Assembly: GCA_036004405.1 (NCBI GenBank)
Contig: DASYRM010000027.1
Coordinates: 1-45,375, forward strand
Reading direction: 5' to 3'
Source: DASYRM01 sp036004405
GTDB lineage: Bacteria > Acidobacteriota > Vicinamibacteria > Vicinamibacterales > UBA2999
DNA: 45,375 nucleotides
Shown here piece by piece: positions 22,801 to 30,417 of this stretch; position 1 is the first letter of the stretch, and each line of letters opens with the position of its first letter. Both the position numbers and the translations under genes were made by a program. The notes under the pieces were generated by a model that worked only from the letters and a program-made list of their open reading frames with translations, was not told where the DNA came from and did no database searches.

Positions 22801-23937
22801 ATGCCGTCCATCATCCCGCTGCTCACCGAGTACGAGAAGCAGCATCTCTCCGAGCGCCAGGCGCTGCCCGAGAAGTATCTCGGTCTGTCCGACGCCGAGA
22901 TGGAGGCACGGATTGCGGCCGCCCGCGCGACGCTCGGCTCGAAGCTCGTCATCCTCGGCCACCACTACCAACGCGACGAGGTGATCAAGTTCGCCGATTA
23001 CACCGGCGACTCGTTCCGGCTCGCGCGGCAGATTGCCAACCGGCCCGAGGCCGACTACATCATCTTCTGCGGCGTGCACTTCATGGCGGAGAGCGCCGAC
23101 GTCCTGTGCGCGCCGCACCAGCAGGTGATCCTGCCGGACCTTGCGGCCGGCTGCTCGATGGCCGACATGGTGGAGCAGGGGCAGCTCGAAACCGCCTGGG
23201 AAGAGCTGCAGCAGATGGGCATCACCGGCGTCGTTCCGGTGACCTACATCAACTCGGCGGCGTCGATTAAGGCGTTCGTGGGGGAGCGCGGCGGCACGGT
23301 GTGCACCTCGTCGAACGCAGCGGCGACGCTGAAATGGGCGTTCGGCCGCGGCGAGCGCGTGCTGTTCCTGCCCGACCAGCATCTGGGCCGGAACACCGCC
23401 TACAAGATGGGCATCCCGCTCGCCGAGATGCAGGTGTGGGACCCGCACGAGATCTTCGGCGGCCTGACGCCCGAGCAGGCGCAGAGCGCGAAGATGCTGC
23501 TCTGGAAGGGCCACTGCTCGGTGCACACCCGCTTCACCGCGAAGCAGATCGAGGGTGTCCGCAAGCAGCACCCCGGCATCCGCGTGATCGTGCACCCCGA
23601 GGTGCCCTGGGACGTGGTGCAGGCGGCCGACGACAGCGGCAGCACCGAATACATCATCAAGACGGTGTCGAACAGCCCGAAGGGATCGGTGTGGGCCGTC
23701 GGGACCGAGGTGCACCTGGTGAACCGTCTGGCGCACGACATGGCGCCGGACCGGACCGTGATTTCGCTCGATCAGTTCGGCTGCCTCTGTTCCACGATGT
23801 TCCGCGTGTCGCCGAACCACCTGCTGTGGATTCTCGAGGAGCTCCTCGACGGGCGGGTGCACAATCGGATCGTCGTCTCCGATGAGCAGAAACACTGGAC
23901 AAAGGTCGCGCTGGATCGAATGCTGTCCATCGTCTGA
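22801..23937 (+). CDS. nadA: quinolinate synthase NadA
   Basis: A 378-residue [4Fe-4S] enzyme that condenses iminoaspartate with dihydroxyacetone phosphate to quinolinate, the NAD precursor. Landmarks are LGHHYQRDEVIKFADYTGDS, the three cluster-cysteine regions IIFCGVHFMAE, GTVCTSSNAAA and FGCLCSTMF, and FLPDQHLGRNT. ATG 22801 follows GAAGGA; the frame extends upstream into the leader hairpin, so a longer form is unlikely. nadB and nadC are not adjacent. Confidence 0.93.
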   Translation: MPSIIPLLTEYEKQHLSERQALPEKYLGLSDAEMEARIAAARATLGSKLVILGHHYQRDEVIKFADYTGDSFRLARQIANRPEADYIIFCGVHFMAESADVLCAPHQQVILPDLAAGCSMADMVEQGQLETAWEELQQMGITGVVPVTYINSAASIKAFVGERGGTVCTSSNAAATLKWAFGRGERVLFLPDQHLGRNTAYKMGIPLAEMQVWDPHEIFGGLTPEQAQSAKMLLWKGHCSVHTRFTAKQIEGVRKQHPGIRVIVHPEVPWDVVQAADDSGSTEYIIKTVSNSPKGSVWAVGTEVHLVNRLAHDMAPDRTVISLDQFGCLCSTMFRVSPNHLLWILEELLDGRVHNRIVVSDEQKHWTKVALDRMLSIV

Positions 23938-23964
23938 AGTACGATTGCGGGCTCAGGAGGACTC

Positions 23965-24561
23965 ATGGCTCACGAACTTCCGAAGCTCCCGTATGATTTC
24001 GCCGCGCTCGAGCCGCACATCGACGCGCAGACGATGCAGATCCACCACGGGAAGCATCACCAGACCTATGTCACCAATCTGAACAACGCGCTCGCCAATC
24101 ATCCCGACCTGCAGAGCAAGAGCGTCGATGAGCTGTGCAAGGGCCTGAGCAGCCTGCCGCAGGATATCCAGACGGCGGTGCGCAACAACGGCGGCGGCCA
24201 CTGGAACCACAGCAAGTTCTGGACGTGGATGGCGCCGAATGCCGGCGGGGCGCCCACGGGCAAGATCGCCGACGCGATCAACGGCTCCTTCGGCGGCTTC
24301 GATGCCTTCAAGGAGCAGTGGGGCAAGGCGGGGGCCGGACGTTTCGGCAGCGGCTGGGTGTGGCTGCTCAAGGACGGCACCAAGCTCTCCATCACCAGCA
24401 CGCCGAATCAGGACAACCCGCTGATGGAAGGCAAGACCGCGATTCTCGGTCTCGACGTTTGGGAGCACGCGTACTACTTGAAGTACCAGAACCGCCGGCC
24501 CGACTACATCGGCAGTTGGTGGAGCGTCGTGAACTGGGCCGAGGTGAATACCGCGCTGTGA
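23965..24561 (+). CDS. superoxide dismutase, Mn-type
   Basis: A 198-residue Fe/Mn superoxide dismutase. The metal ligands are H27 (QIHHGKHH), H82 (NNGGGHWNHSKFW), D164 and H168 (DVWEHAYYLKYQN). The GGGH sequence before the second ligand and Gln149 in PNQDNPL are the pattern of Mn enzymes; Fe enzymes usually have Ala-Ala-Gln there. Cytoplasmic (no signal peptide). Strong RBS AGGAGG. A stable GAAA-loop hairpin lies just after. Confidence 0.93.
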   Translation: MAHELPKLPYDFAALEPHIDAQTMQIHHGKHHQTYVTNLNNALANHPDLQSKSVDELCKGLSSLPQDIQTAVRNNGGGHWNHSKFWTWMAPNAGGAPTGKIADAINGSFGGFDAFKEQWGKAGAGRFGSGWVWLLKDGTKLSITSTPNQDNPLMEGKTAILGLDVWEHAYYLKYQNRRPDYIGSWWSVVNWAEVNTAL

Positions 24562-24597
24562 GCAAGCCGAGTTTTGTAACCCATTGAGGTAGGGGAG

Positions 24598-24624
24598 CCC
24601 GGCCCATCCGAAAGGATGGGCTGG
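24598..24624 (+). terminator. GAAA-tetraloop hairpin after the superoxide dismutase
   Basis: GCCCATCC-GAAA-GGATGGGC (24602-24621), extended by a G-U and two C-G pairs to an 11-bp stem with a GNRA loop. No T-tract follows. It ends only 8 bases before the TATAAT of the next gene. Confidence 0.5.
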
Positions 24625-24631
24625 CGTGCCC

Positions 24632-24637
24632 TATAAT
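24632..24637 (+). promoter_or_regulatory. -10 box, leaderless-type start of the GltD-like gene
   Basis: Consensus TATAAT, 9 bases before ATG 24647 and inside the alternative frame from GTG 24626, which argues for the ATG. Confidence 0.5.
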
Positions 24638-24646
24638 CAGCCGCTG

Positions 24647-26431
24647 ATGCAGCCTACCAACGTCGGGGATCCGAACTACTTCCACAAGGTCGTCGATTGC
24701 CAATGGGCCTGTCCGGCCCACACCAACGTTCCCCAATACATCAGGCTCATCGCGCAGGGAAAGTTCACCGAAGCCTACATGGTGAACCGAGAGTCGAACG
24801 TGTTCCCCGGGATTCTGGGACGCACGTGCGATCGTCCCTGCGAGCCTGCCTGCCGCCGCACGCGCGTGGACGGCAAGCCCGTGGCCATCTGCCGCCTGAA
24901 GCGCGTCGCCGCCGACAACCGCGACGACGTGACGGACCTGATCCCCAAGGCGCCCGCGAAGAAGAACGGGAAGAAGGTGGCGCTCGTCGGCGCCGGCCCC
25001 GCGTCGCTGACCGTCGCCAACGATCTGATGCCGCTCGGCTATCAGGTCACCATCTTCGAGAAGCTGCCGCAGCCCGGCGGCCTCATGCGGATCAACATTC
25101 CCTCGTTCCGCCTGCCCGCCGAAGTGCTCGACGACGAGATCGGCTACATCGTCAACATGGGCGTGGACGTCCGCTACAACACGCCGGTCGAGAGCCTGAA
25201 GACGCTCGCCGACAGTGGCGAATACGACGCGGTGTTCGTCGGCAGCGGTGCCCCCAAGGGCAAGGAGCTCGAGATTCCAGGCCGCCACGACAGCGATCAG
25301 GTGTTCATCGGCATCGAATGGCTCGAGTCGATTCACTTCGGCCACGTGGATTCGGTGGGGAAGCGCGTCCTGATCATCGGCGTCGGCAACACGGCGATGG
25401 ACTGCTGCCGTTCGGCCAAGCGACTGGGCGCCACCGACGTCAAGGTGATCGCCCGCAAGACGCGGAAGTACTTCAAGGCCTCGCCGTGGGAGCTCGAGGA
25501 CGCCGAAGAGGAACAGGTCCACATCCTCGAGAACCTGCAGCCCGTGCGCTTCGTGGTCGAGAACGGCACGCTGACCGGGATGGAGTTCGAGAAGTTCAGC
25601 TCCACCGAAATCGACGGTCAGCTCAAGCAGGACACGATCGGGCGCGAGATCATCCCCTGCGACACCGTCGTGCTCGCCATCGGCCAGGACAACGCGTTTC
25701 CCTGGATCGAGCGCGACATGGGGATCGAGTTCGGCAAGTGGGACATGCCGGTGGTGGACAAGACGACGTTCATGTCCACGCGCCCGGGCATCTTCTTCGG
25801 CGGCGACGCCGCGTTCGGCCCGGCCAACATCATCTGGGCGGTCGAACAGGGCCACCAGGCGGCGATCTCCATCTCCAACTACTGCCAGGGCGTGCCGGTG
25901 ACCGATCGGCCGCCGCAAGGGATGACGCTCGCGAGCACCAAGATGGGGCTGCACGAATGGTCGTACAGCAACAACTACGACCCGGTGCAGCGCCAGAAGA
26001 TGAAGCACGTCGAGCTGCCGGTCCGCTTCAAGAACATGACCACCGAGGTGGAGCTCGGCTTCACCGCCGAGCAGACCGCCGCTGAAGTGGAACGGTGCCT
26101 CAACTGCGACGTGCAGACGCACTTCACCGACTCACTGTGCATCGAGTGCGACGCCTGCATAGACATCTGTCCCACGGACTGCCTGACCATCACCGTGAAC
26201 GGAGACGCACCGGATCTGCGCGATCGGCTCACGGCGCCGGCCACCGAGCTGAGCCAGGCGATGTTCGTATCCGGCGTCCTCAAGCAGACGGGGCGCGTGA
26301 TGGTGAAGGACGAGAACGTCTGCCTGCACTGCGGCCTGTGTGCCGAACGCTGTCCCACCTACGCGTGGGACATGCGCAAGTTCGCCGTTGAGATTCCCCT
26401 TGCCGGCACGTTACAGCCGGTGAAAGCGTAG
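24647..26431 (+). CDS. GltD-like FAD/NAD(P) oxidoreductase with C-terminal 2x[4Fe-4S] ferredoxin domain
   Basis: A 594-residue electron-transfer flavoprotein. The N-terminal Fe-S domain has CQWACPAHTNVPQYI and CDRPCEPACRR. The FAD loop is VALVGAGPASLTVA, the NAD(P) loop LIIGVGNTAMDCCRS, and the second FAD motif FFGGDAAFGPANI. The C-terminus has two [4Fe-4S] motifs: CIECDACIDICPTDC and CLHCGLCAERCP. It lies directly before the two subunits of a 2-oxoacid:ferredoxin oxidoreductase, so it probably moves electrons between that enzyme or ferredoxin and NAD(P)H rather than making glutamate; no large GltB subunit is present. GTG 24626 is an alternative start 7 codons earlier. Confidence 0.88.
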   Translation: MQPTNVGDPNYFHKVVDCQWACPAHTNVPQYIRLIAQGKFTEAYMVNRESNVFPGILGRTCDRPCEPACRRTRVDGKPVAICRLKRVAADNRDDVTDLIPKAPAKKNGKKVALVGAGPASLTVANDLMPLGYQVTIFEKLPQPGGLMRINIPSFRLPAEVLDDEIGYIVNMGVDVRYNTPVESLKTLADSGEYDAVFVGSGAPKGKELEIPGRHDSDQVFIGIEWLESIHFGHVDSVGKRVLIIGVGNTAMDCCRSAKRLGATDVKVIARKTRKYFKASPWELEDAEEEQVHILENLQPVRFVVENGTLTGMEFEKFSSTEIDGQLKQDTIGREIIPCDTVVLAIGQDNAFPWIERDMGIEFGKWDMPVVDKTTFMSTRPGIFFGGDAAFGPANIIWAVEQGHQAAISISNYCQGVPVTDRPPQGMTLASTKMGLHEWSYSNNYDPVQRQKMKHVELPVRFKNMTTEVELGFTAEQTAAEVERCLNCDVQTHFTDSLCIECDACIDICPTDCLTITVNGDAPDLRDRLTAPATELSQAMFVSGVLKQTGRVMVKDENVCLHCGLCAERCPTYAWDMRKFAVEIPLAGTLQPVKA

Positions 26432-26493
26432 CTGCCGCTTCGCATGCGTACAGCGGCCAGACCGGGTCCCTGTCGACCCGCGACGGACACCTG

Positions 26494-28290
26494 ATGGATC
26501 GCGCCAACGACTTCGCCTTCAAGATCGCCACGGCCAACGGGACCGGATCGGCCTCCGCGAACGGCCTCATCATGCAGGCCATCTTCCGGATGGGCGTGCC
26601 GGTCACCGGTAAGAACGTGTTCCCCTCGAACATCCAGGGGCTGCCCACCTGGTACGAGATCCGGGTCAACAAGAACGGCTACACGGCGCGCACCGCGCAG
26701 TTCGACCTGATGGTCGCGCTCAACGCCGCCACCTACGCCAAGGACGTGGCGGAGGTGCATGCCGGCGGCTGGCTGCTCTACGACTCGTCGTGGCCGCTCG
26801 ACGAACGGCTGAAGCGGCCCGACGTCACGTATCTGGGCGTGCCGCTCGCCGAGATGTGCAACGCATCGTTCAAAGGGGTGCGCGAGCGCATCCTGATGAA
26901 GAACATCGCCTACGCCGGCGCGCTGGCGGCGCTCCTCGCGTTCGACACCGACGTCATGCGGACGCTGCTCAAGGAGAAGTTCGGCAGGAAGCCGGCGCTG
27001 ATGGACTCGAACCAGAAGGCCATCGACCTGGGCTTCGACTACGCCAAGGCCCACTTCGACTGTCCGCTGCCGATTCGGCTCGAGAAACTGGACAAGACGA
27101 AGGACGCGATCCTGATCGACGGCAACACCGCGGCGGCGCTGGGCTGCGTCTACGCCGGCGCCACGGTGGGCGCCTGGTACCCGATCACCCCGTCCACGTC
27201 GCTGATGGATGCCTTCACCGGCTTCTGCCAGAAGTACCGTCGCACCGCGGACGGCAAGAACCGCTTCGCCATCATCCAGGCCGAGGACGAGCTCGCGGCG
27301 ATCGGGATGGTGATTGGTGCGGGCTGGGCCGGCGCGCGCGCGTTCACCTCCACGGCCGGTCCGGGCATCTCGCTGATGAACGAGTTCATCGGCCTGGCGT
27401 ACTACGGCGAGATTCCCGCCGTCATTTTCGACGTGCAGCGCGCCGGGCCCTCCACCGGCATGCCGACGCGGACGCAGCAGGGCGACATCATGATGTGCGC
27501 CTACGCGTCGCACGGCGACACGCGGCACATCTGCCTGTATCCCTCCGATCCGCGCGAGGCGTTCGAGTTCGCGGTCAAGGCGTTCGACCTGGCCGAGCGG
27601 TTCCAGACGCCGGTGTTCGTGCTGAGCGACCTCGACATCGGCATGAACGACTGGATGGTGCCGCGTCTCGAGTGGGACGACAGCTACCGGCCCGATCGCG
27701 GCAAGGTGCTGTCGGCGGAAGAGCTCGAGAAGGCGAAGAGCTTCTCGCGCTATCTCGACGTGGACGGCGACGGCATCCCGTATCGCAGCCTACCCGGAGT
27801 GCACCCGAAGGGCGCCTACTTCACGCGCGGATCGGGGCACACCAAGCACGCCACCTACACCGAAGACGACGACGAGTACACCGAGGTGCTCGACCGCATC
27901 GACCGCAAGGTGCAGCGCGCCGCGCGGTTCGTGCCGGCGCCGATTGTCCGGAAGGCGGCCGCCGCCACCAAGATGGGGATCGTCAGCGTCGGCGGCTGCC
28001 ACGCGGCGTGCATGGAGGCGCTCGATCAGCTGGCCAAGGAAGGCGTGGCGCTCGACTACATGCGCGTGCGCGGCTTCCCGTTCGGCGACGACGTGCGGAA
28101 GTTCCTCGAGTCGCACGAGATCAACTTCGTGGTCGAGCAGAACCGCGACGGCCAGCTCCGCAACCTGCTGACGCTCGACACCGGGTTCCCGATGGAGCGC
28201 ATGGAATCGGTGCGCTACTACGGCGGCTTCCCGCTGAGCGCCAACCACGTGATCGAGGGCGTCAAAGCCAAGTTGGAAAAGGCAGCATAG
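26494..28290 (+). CDS. korA: 2-oxoacid:ferredoxin oxidoreductase, fused gamma-alpha subunit
   Basis: A 598-residue fused subunit. Residues about 1-190 are the gamma domain (GTGSASANGLIMQAIF, FPSNIQGLPTWYEI). From about 205 comes the pyrimidine-binding alpha domain with YPITPSTSLMD and AEDELAAIGMVIGAGWAGAR, then domain II and a C-terminal transketolase-like part. Together with the beta subunit it decarboxylates a 2-oxoacid to acyl-CoA using ferredoxin. 2-oxoglutarate is the likeliest substrate for this two-subunit type, but sequence alone does not decide. 62 bases separate it from the flavoprotein gene. Confidence 0.87.
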   Translation: MDRANDFAFKIATANGTGSASANGLIMQAIFRMGVPVTGKNVFPSNIQGLPTWYEIRVNKNGYTARTAQFDLMVALNAATYAKDVAEVHAGGWLLYDSSWPLDERLKRPDVTYLGVPLAEMCNASFKGVRERILMKNIAYAGALAALLAFDTDVMRTLLKEKFGRKPALMDSNQKAIDLGFDYAKAHFDCPLPIRLEKLDKTKDAILIDGNTAAALGCVYAGATVGAWYPITPSTSLMDAFTGFCQKYRRTADGKNRFAIIQAEDELAAIGMVIGAGWAGARAFTSTAGPGISLMNEFIGLAYYGEIPAVIFDVQRAGPSTGMPTRTQQGDIMMCAYASHGDTRHICLYPSDPREAFEFAVKAFDLAERFQTPVFVLSDLDIGMNDWMVPRLEWDDSYRPDRGKVLSAEELEKAKSFSRYLDVDGDGIPYRSLPGVHPKGAYFTRGSGHTKHATYTEDDDEYTEVLDRIDRKVQRAARFVPAPIVRKAAAATKMGIVSVGGCHAACMEALDQLAKEGVALDYMRVRGFPFGDDVRKFLESHEINFVVEQNRDGQLRNLLTLDTGFPMERMESVRYYGGFPLSANHVIEGVKAKLEKAA

Positions 28291-28301
28291 GAAGGCAGCC
28301 C

Positions 28302-29357
28302 GTGACGTTCATTCCCAAACCCAAGGTTCACCACCCCGCGCTGCAGAAGAACGAGCTCGGGCTGACGCGGCGCGACTACGAAGGCGCCATCACCACGCTG
28401 TGCGCCGGCTGCGGCCACGATTCGGTCACCGCTGCCGTCGTGCAGGCGTTCTGGGATCTGTCGATCGCTCCGCACCGCGTGGCCAAGCTGTCGGGGATCG
28501 GCTGCTCGTCGAAGACGCCGGCCTATTTTCTGCGCGATGCCCACGGCTTCAACGGCGTGCACGGCCGCATGCCGGCGCTCGCCACCGGCGCCAACGCCGC
28601 CAACGGCGACATCATCTACATCGGCATCTCGGGCGACGGCGACTCGCTGTCGATCGGCATCGGCCAGATGTCGCACGCCATCCGCCGCAACGTGAACCTG
28701 CTCTACATCCTCGAGAACAACGGCGTCTACGGGTTGACCAAGGGGCAGTTCTCGGCCGCCGCCGACAAGGGCTCGATGAGCAAGAAGGGCGAGGCCAACA
28801 CGATGGAGGCGATCGACGGCGCGCTGCTGGCGCTGACGCTCGGGGCCAGCTTCGTGGCCCGCAGCTTCTCGGGCGACAAGGCGCAGCTGGTGCCGATCCT
28901 CAAGGCCGGGCTGACACACCGGGGGTTCGCGTTCGTGGACGTGATCTCACCCTGCGTGACGTTCAACGACCACGAGGGCTCGACCAAGAGCTACGCCTAC
29001 ACGCGCGAGCACAACGTCGAGATCGTGCAGGCCGACTTCGTGCCGCCGGCCGCCGCCATCACCGCCGACTACGACGCCGGCACCGTGCGCAACGTGATGA
29101 TGCACGACGGCAGCTGGGTACGGCTGCGCAAGGTGGCCGAAGACTACGACCCCACCGACCGCGACCGCGCCTATGCCTACATCCGCGACGCGCAGTCGAA
29201 GGGCGAAGTCGTCACCGGGCTGCTCTACATCGACGAGGCCACGCGCGACATGCACGGTCACGCAGGCACCATCGACGAGCCGCTGACCACGCTGCCGTAT
29301 GACACGCTGTGCCCCGGCAACGACGAGCTGCAGAAGCTGCAGGCGCGGTTCCGGTAA
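28302..29357 (+). CDS. korB: 2-oxoacid:ferredoxin oxidoreductase, beta subunit
   Basis: A 351-residue TPP-binding subunit. The cluster cysteines lie in LCAGCGHD and SGIGCSSKT and further on in SPCVTFNDH. The TPP/Mg motif is GDGDSLSIGIGQ to ILENNGVYGLTKG. The start is GTG 28302 with GGAAGG six bases upstream; the frame continues upstream inside korA but that is shadow. It forms the active enzyme with the gamma-alpha subunit. The convergent next gene ends only 7 bases away, so there is no room for a terminator. Confidence 0.9.
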   Translation: MTFIPKPKVHHPALQKNELGLTRRDYEGAITTLCAGCGHDSVTAAVVQAFWDLSIAPHRVAKLSGIGCSSKTPAYFLRDAHGFNGVHGRMPALATGANAANGDIIYIGISGDGDSLSIGIGQMSHAIRRNVNLLYILENNGVYGLTKGQFSAAADKGSMSKKGEANTMEAIDGALLALTLGASFVARSFSGDKAQLVPILKAGLTHRGFAFVDVISPCVTFNDHEGSTKSYAYTREHNVEIVQADFVPPAAAITADYDAGTVRNVMMHDGSWVRLRKVAEDYDPTDRDRAYAYIRDAQSKGEVVTGLLYIDEATRDMHGHAGTIDEPLTTLPYDTLCPGNDELQKLQARFR

Positions 29358-29364
29358 CCGCCTG

Positions 29365-30357
29365 TCACTCCGGCGCCAGTACCAGGATCTTCATCGAGTT
29401 CGGGGCGACCTGTGGCCGGCCGTTGCCGCCTGGCGTGGTGTCGCCCACCGGCACATACACGCGGTGACTGGCGGGATCGAGCCACATGGTGCGTCCCGTA
29501 CGCCGGGTCATGACCGTCTGCACGACGCTGAAGCGTCCCGGCGCGTCTTCGTGCGCGATCGTCAGCACGCCGGTGCCGCTCGAGGCGAACGCGAGCCGCG
29601 TCGCCGGATCGAACCCGTTGCCGTCGACCCCGCCGGCGATGGGAAAGCTGCCCAGCGATTTCCCGCTGCGGCTGTCGGTCAGCGCCATCTTGCCGTCGCA
29701 CGCGCTCAACAGCACGTGGTTCTTCGCGTCGAATGCCAGCCCCGTCGGCCCCTCGCACCCGAGCGGCCACGTGGCGACGAGGGCGTGGGAGAGCGTGTCT
29801 ACGACGGCCAGGGCGCCCTTGTCCTCGACGTTGACGTAGACGCGATGGGCGGACGGATCCTCCACGGCTTCCTCGAGCTCGCCGCCCACGTCGATCGTCG
29901 CAATCACCTTGGCCGTGATCGGATCGAACGCAGTAATCGAGCCGCCGGTGTGGTTGAAGGTCCAGACTTCCTTGCGCTCCGCCAGGTAGCGGATGCTGTC
30001 CGGGTTGGCGCCGGTGGGCACCGTGCCCAACGGCTTGAGCGTCTTGAGATCGACGATGGAGGAGCTGTTGGCCCGGCCGTTGCTCGTGAACCCGCGCCCG
30101 AGGCCCGGGGCCAGGGCAAAGCCGTGCACGCCCGCGGTGTCGGAAATTTCGCCGACGATGGCGCCGGTTTCGGTGTCGGCGACGATGATCTTCGTGGCAT
30201 GCGAGGCGTAGAGGCGGTGGGACGCCGCATCCACGATGACGTAGTCCCATCCGCCTTCGCCTCCGATGGGAATCTCTTTGACGATGCGATACGTGGCGTC
30301 GGCTCCGTGGAGAGCGACGCCGGCGACGAGACACAGCGAGATCAGAGTCGAACGCAC
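29365..30357 (-). CDS. secreted YVTN-type beta-propeller protein
   Basis: A 330-residue exported protein: signal peptide (MRSTLISLCLVAGVALHG) and then repeated beta-propeller blades of the YVTN/surface-layer type, for example HRLYASHATKIIVADTETG, KVIATIDVGGELEEAVEDP and HRVYVPVGDTTPGG. Such propellers bind partners or ligands at the cell surface or in the periplasm; no catalytic motif is visible. Starts at GTG with GGGAGG upstream. Function unknown. Confidence 0.85.
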   Translation of the reverse strand: MRSTLISLCLVAGVALHGADATYRIVKEIPIGGEGGWDYVIVDAASHRLYASHATKIIVADTETGAIVGEISDTAGVHGFALAPGLGRGFTSNGRANSSSIVDLKTLKPLGTVPTGANPDSIRYLAERKEVWTFNHTGGSITAFDPITAKVIATIDVGGELEEAVEDPSAHRVYVNVEDKGALAVVDTLSHALVATWPLGCEGPTGLAFDAKNHVLLSACDGKMALTDSRSGKSLGSFPIAGGVDGNGFDPATRLAFASSGTGVLTIAHEDAPGRFSVVQTVMTRRTGRTMWLDPASHRVYVPVGDTTPGGNGRPQVAPNSMKILVLAPE

Positions 30358-30404
30358 AGTCGCCTCCCTTTCACGCCCCCGGTCGGTATCTTAGAAGAGG
30401 CGGG

Positions 30405-30410
30405 TAAGAT
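30405..30410 (+). promoter_or_regulatory. -10 box, leaderless-type start
   Basis: TAAGAT, 7 bases before ATG 30418. The same hexamer occurs on the minus strand at 30388-30393, suitably placed for the divergent propeller gene. Confidence 0.45.
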
Positions 30411-30417
30411 CCGTCCC

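Noticed and set aside
26790..28301. Upstream extension of the korB frame inside korA
   Set aside because: The extension is Arg-rich shadow translation; korB has its own GTG with a well-placed Shine-Dalgarno at 28302.
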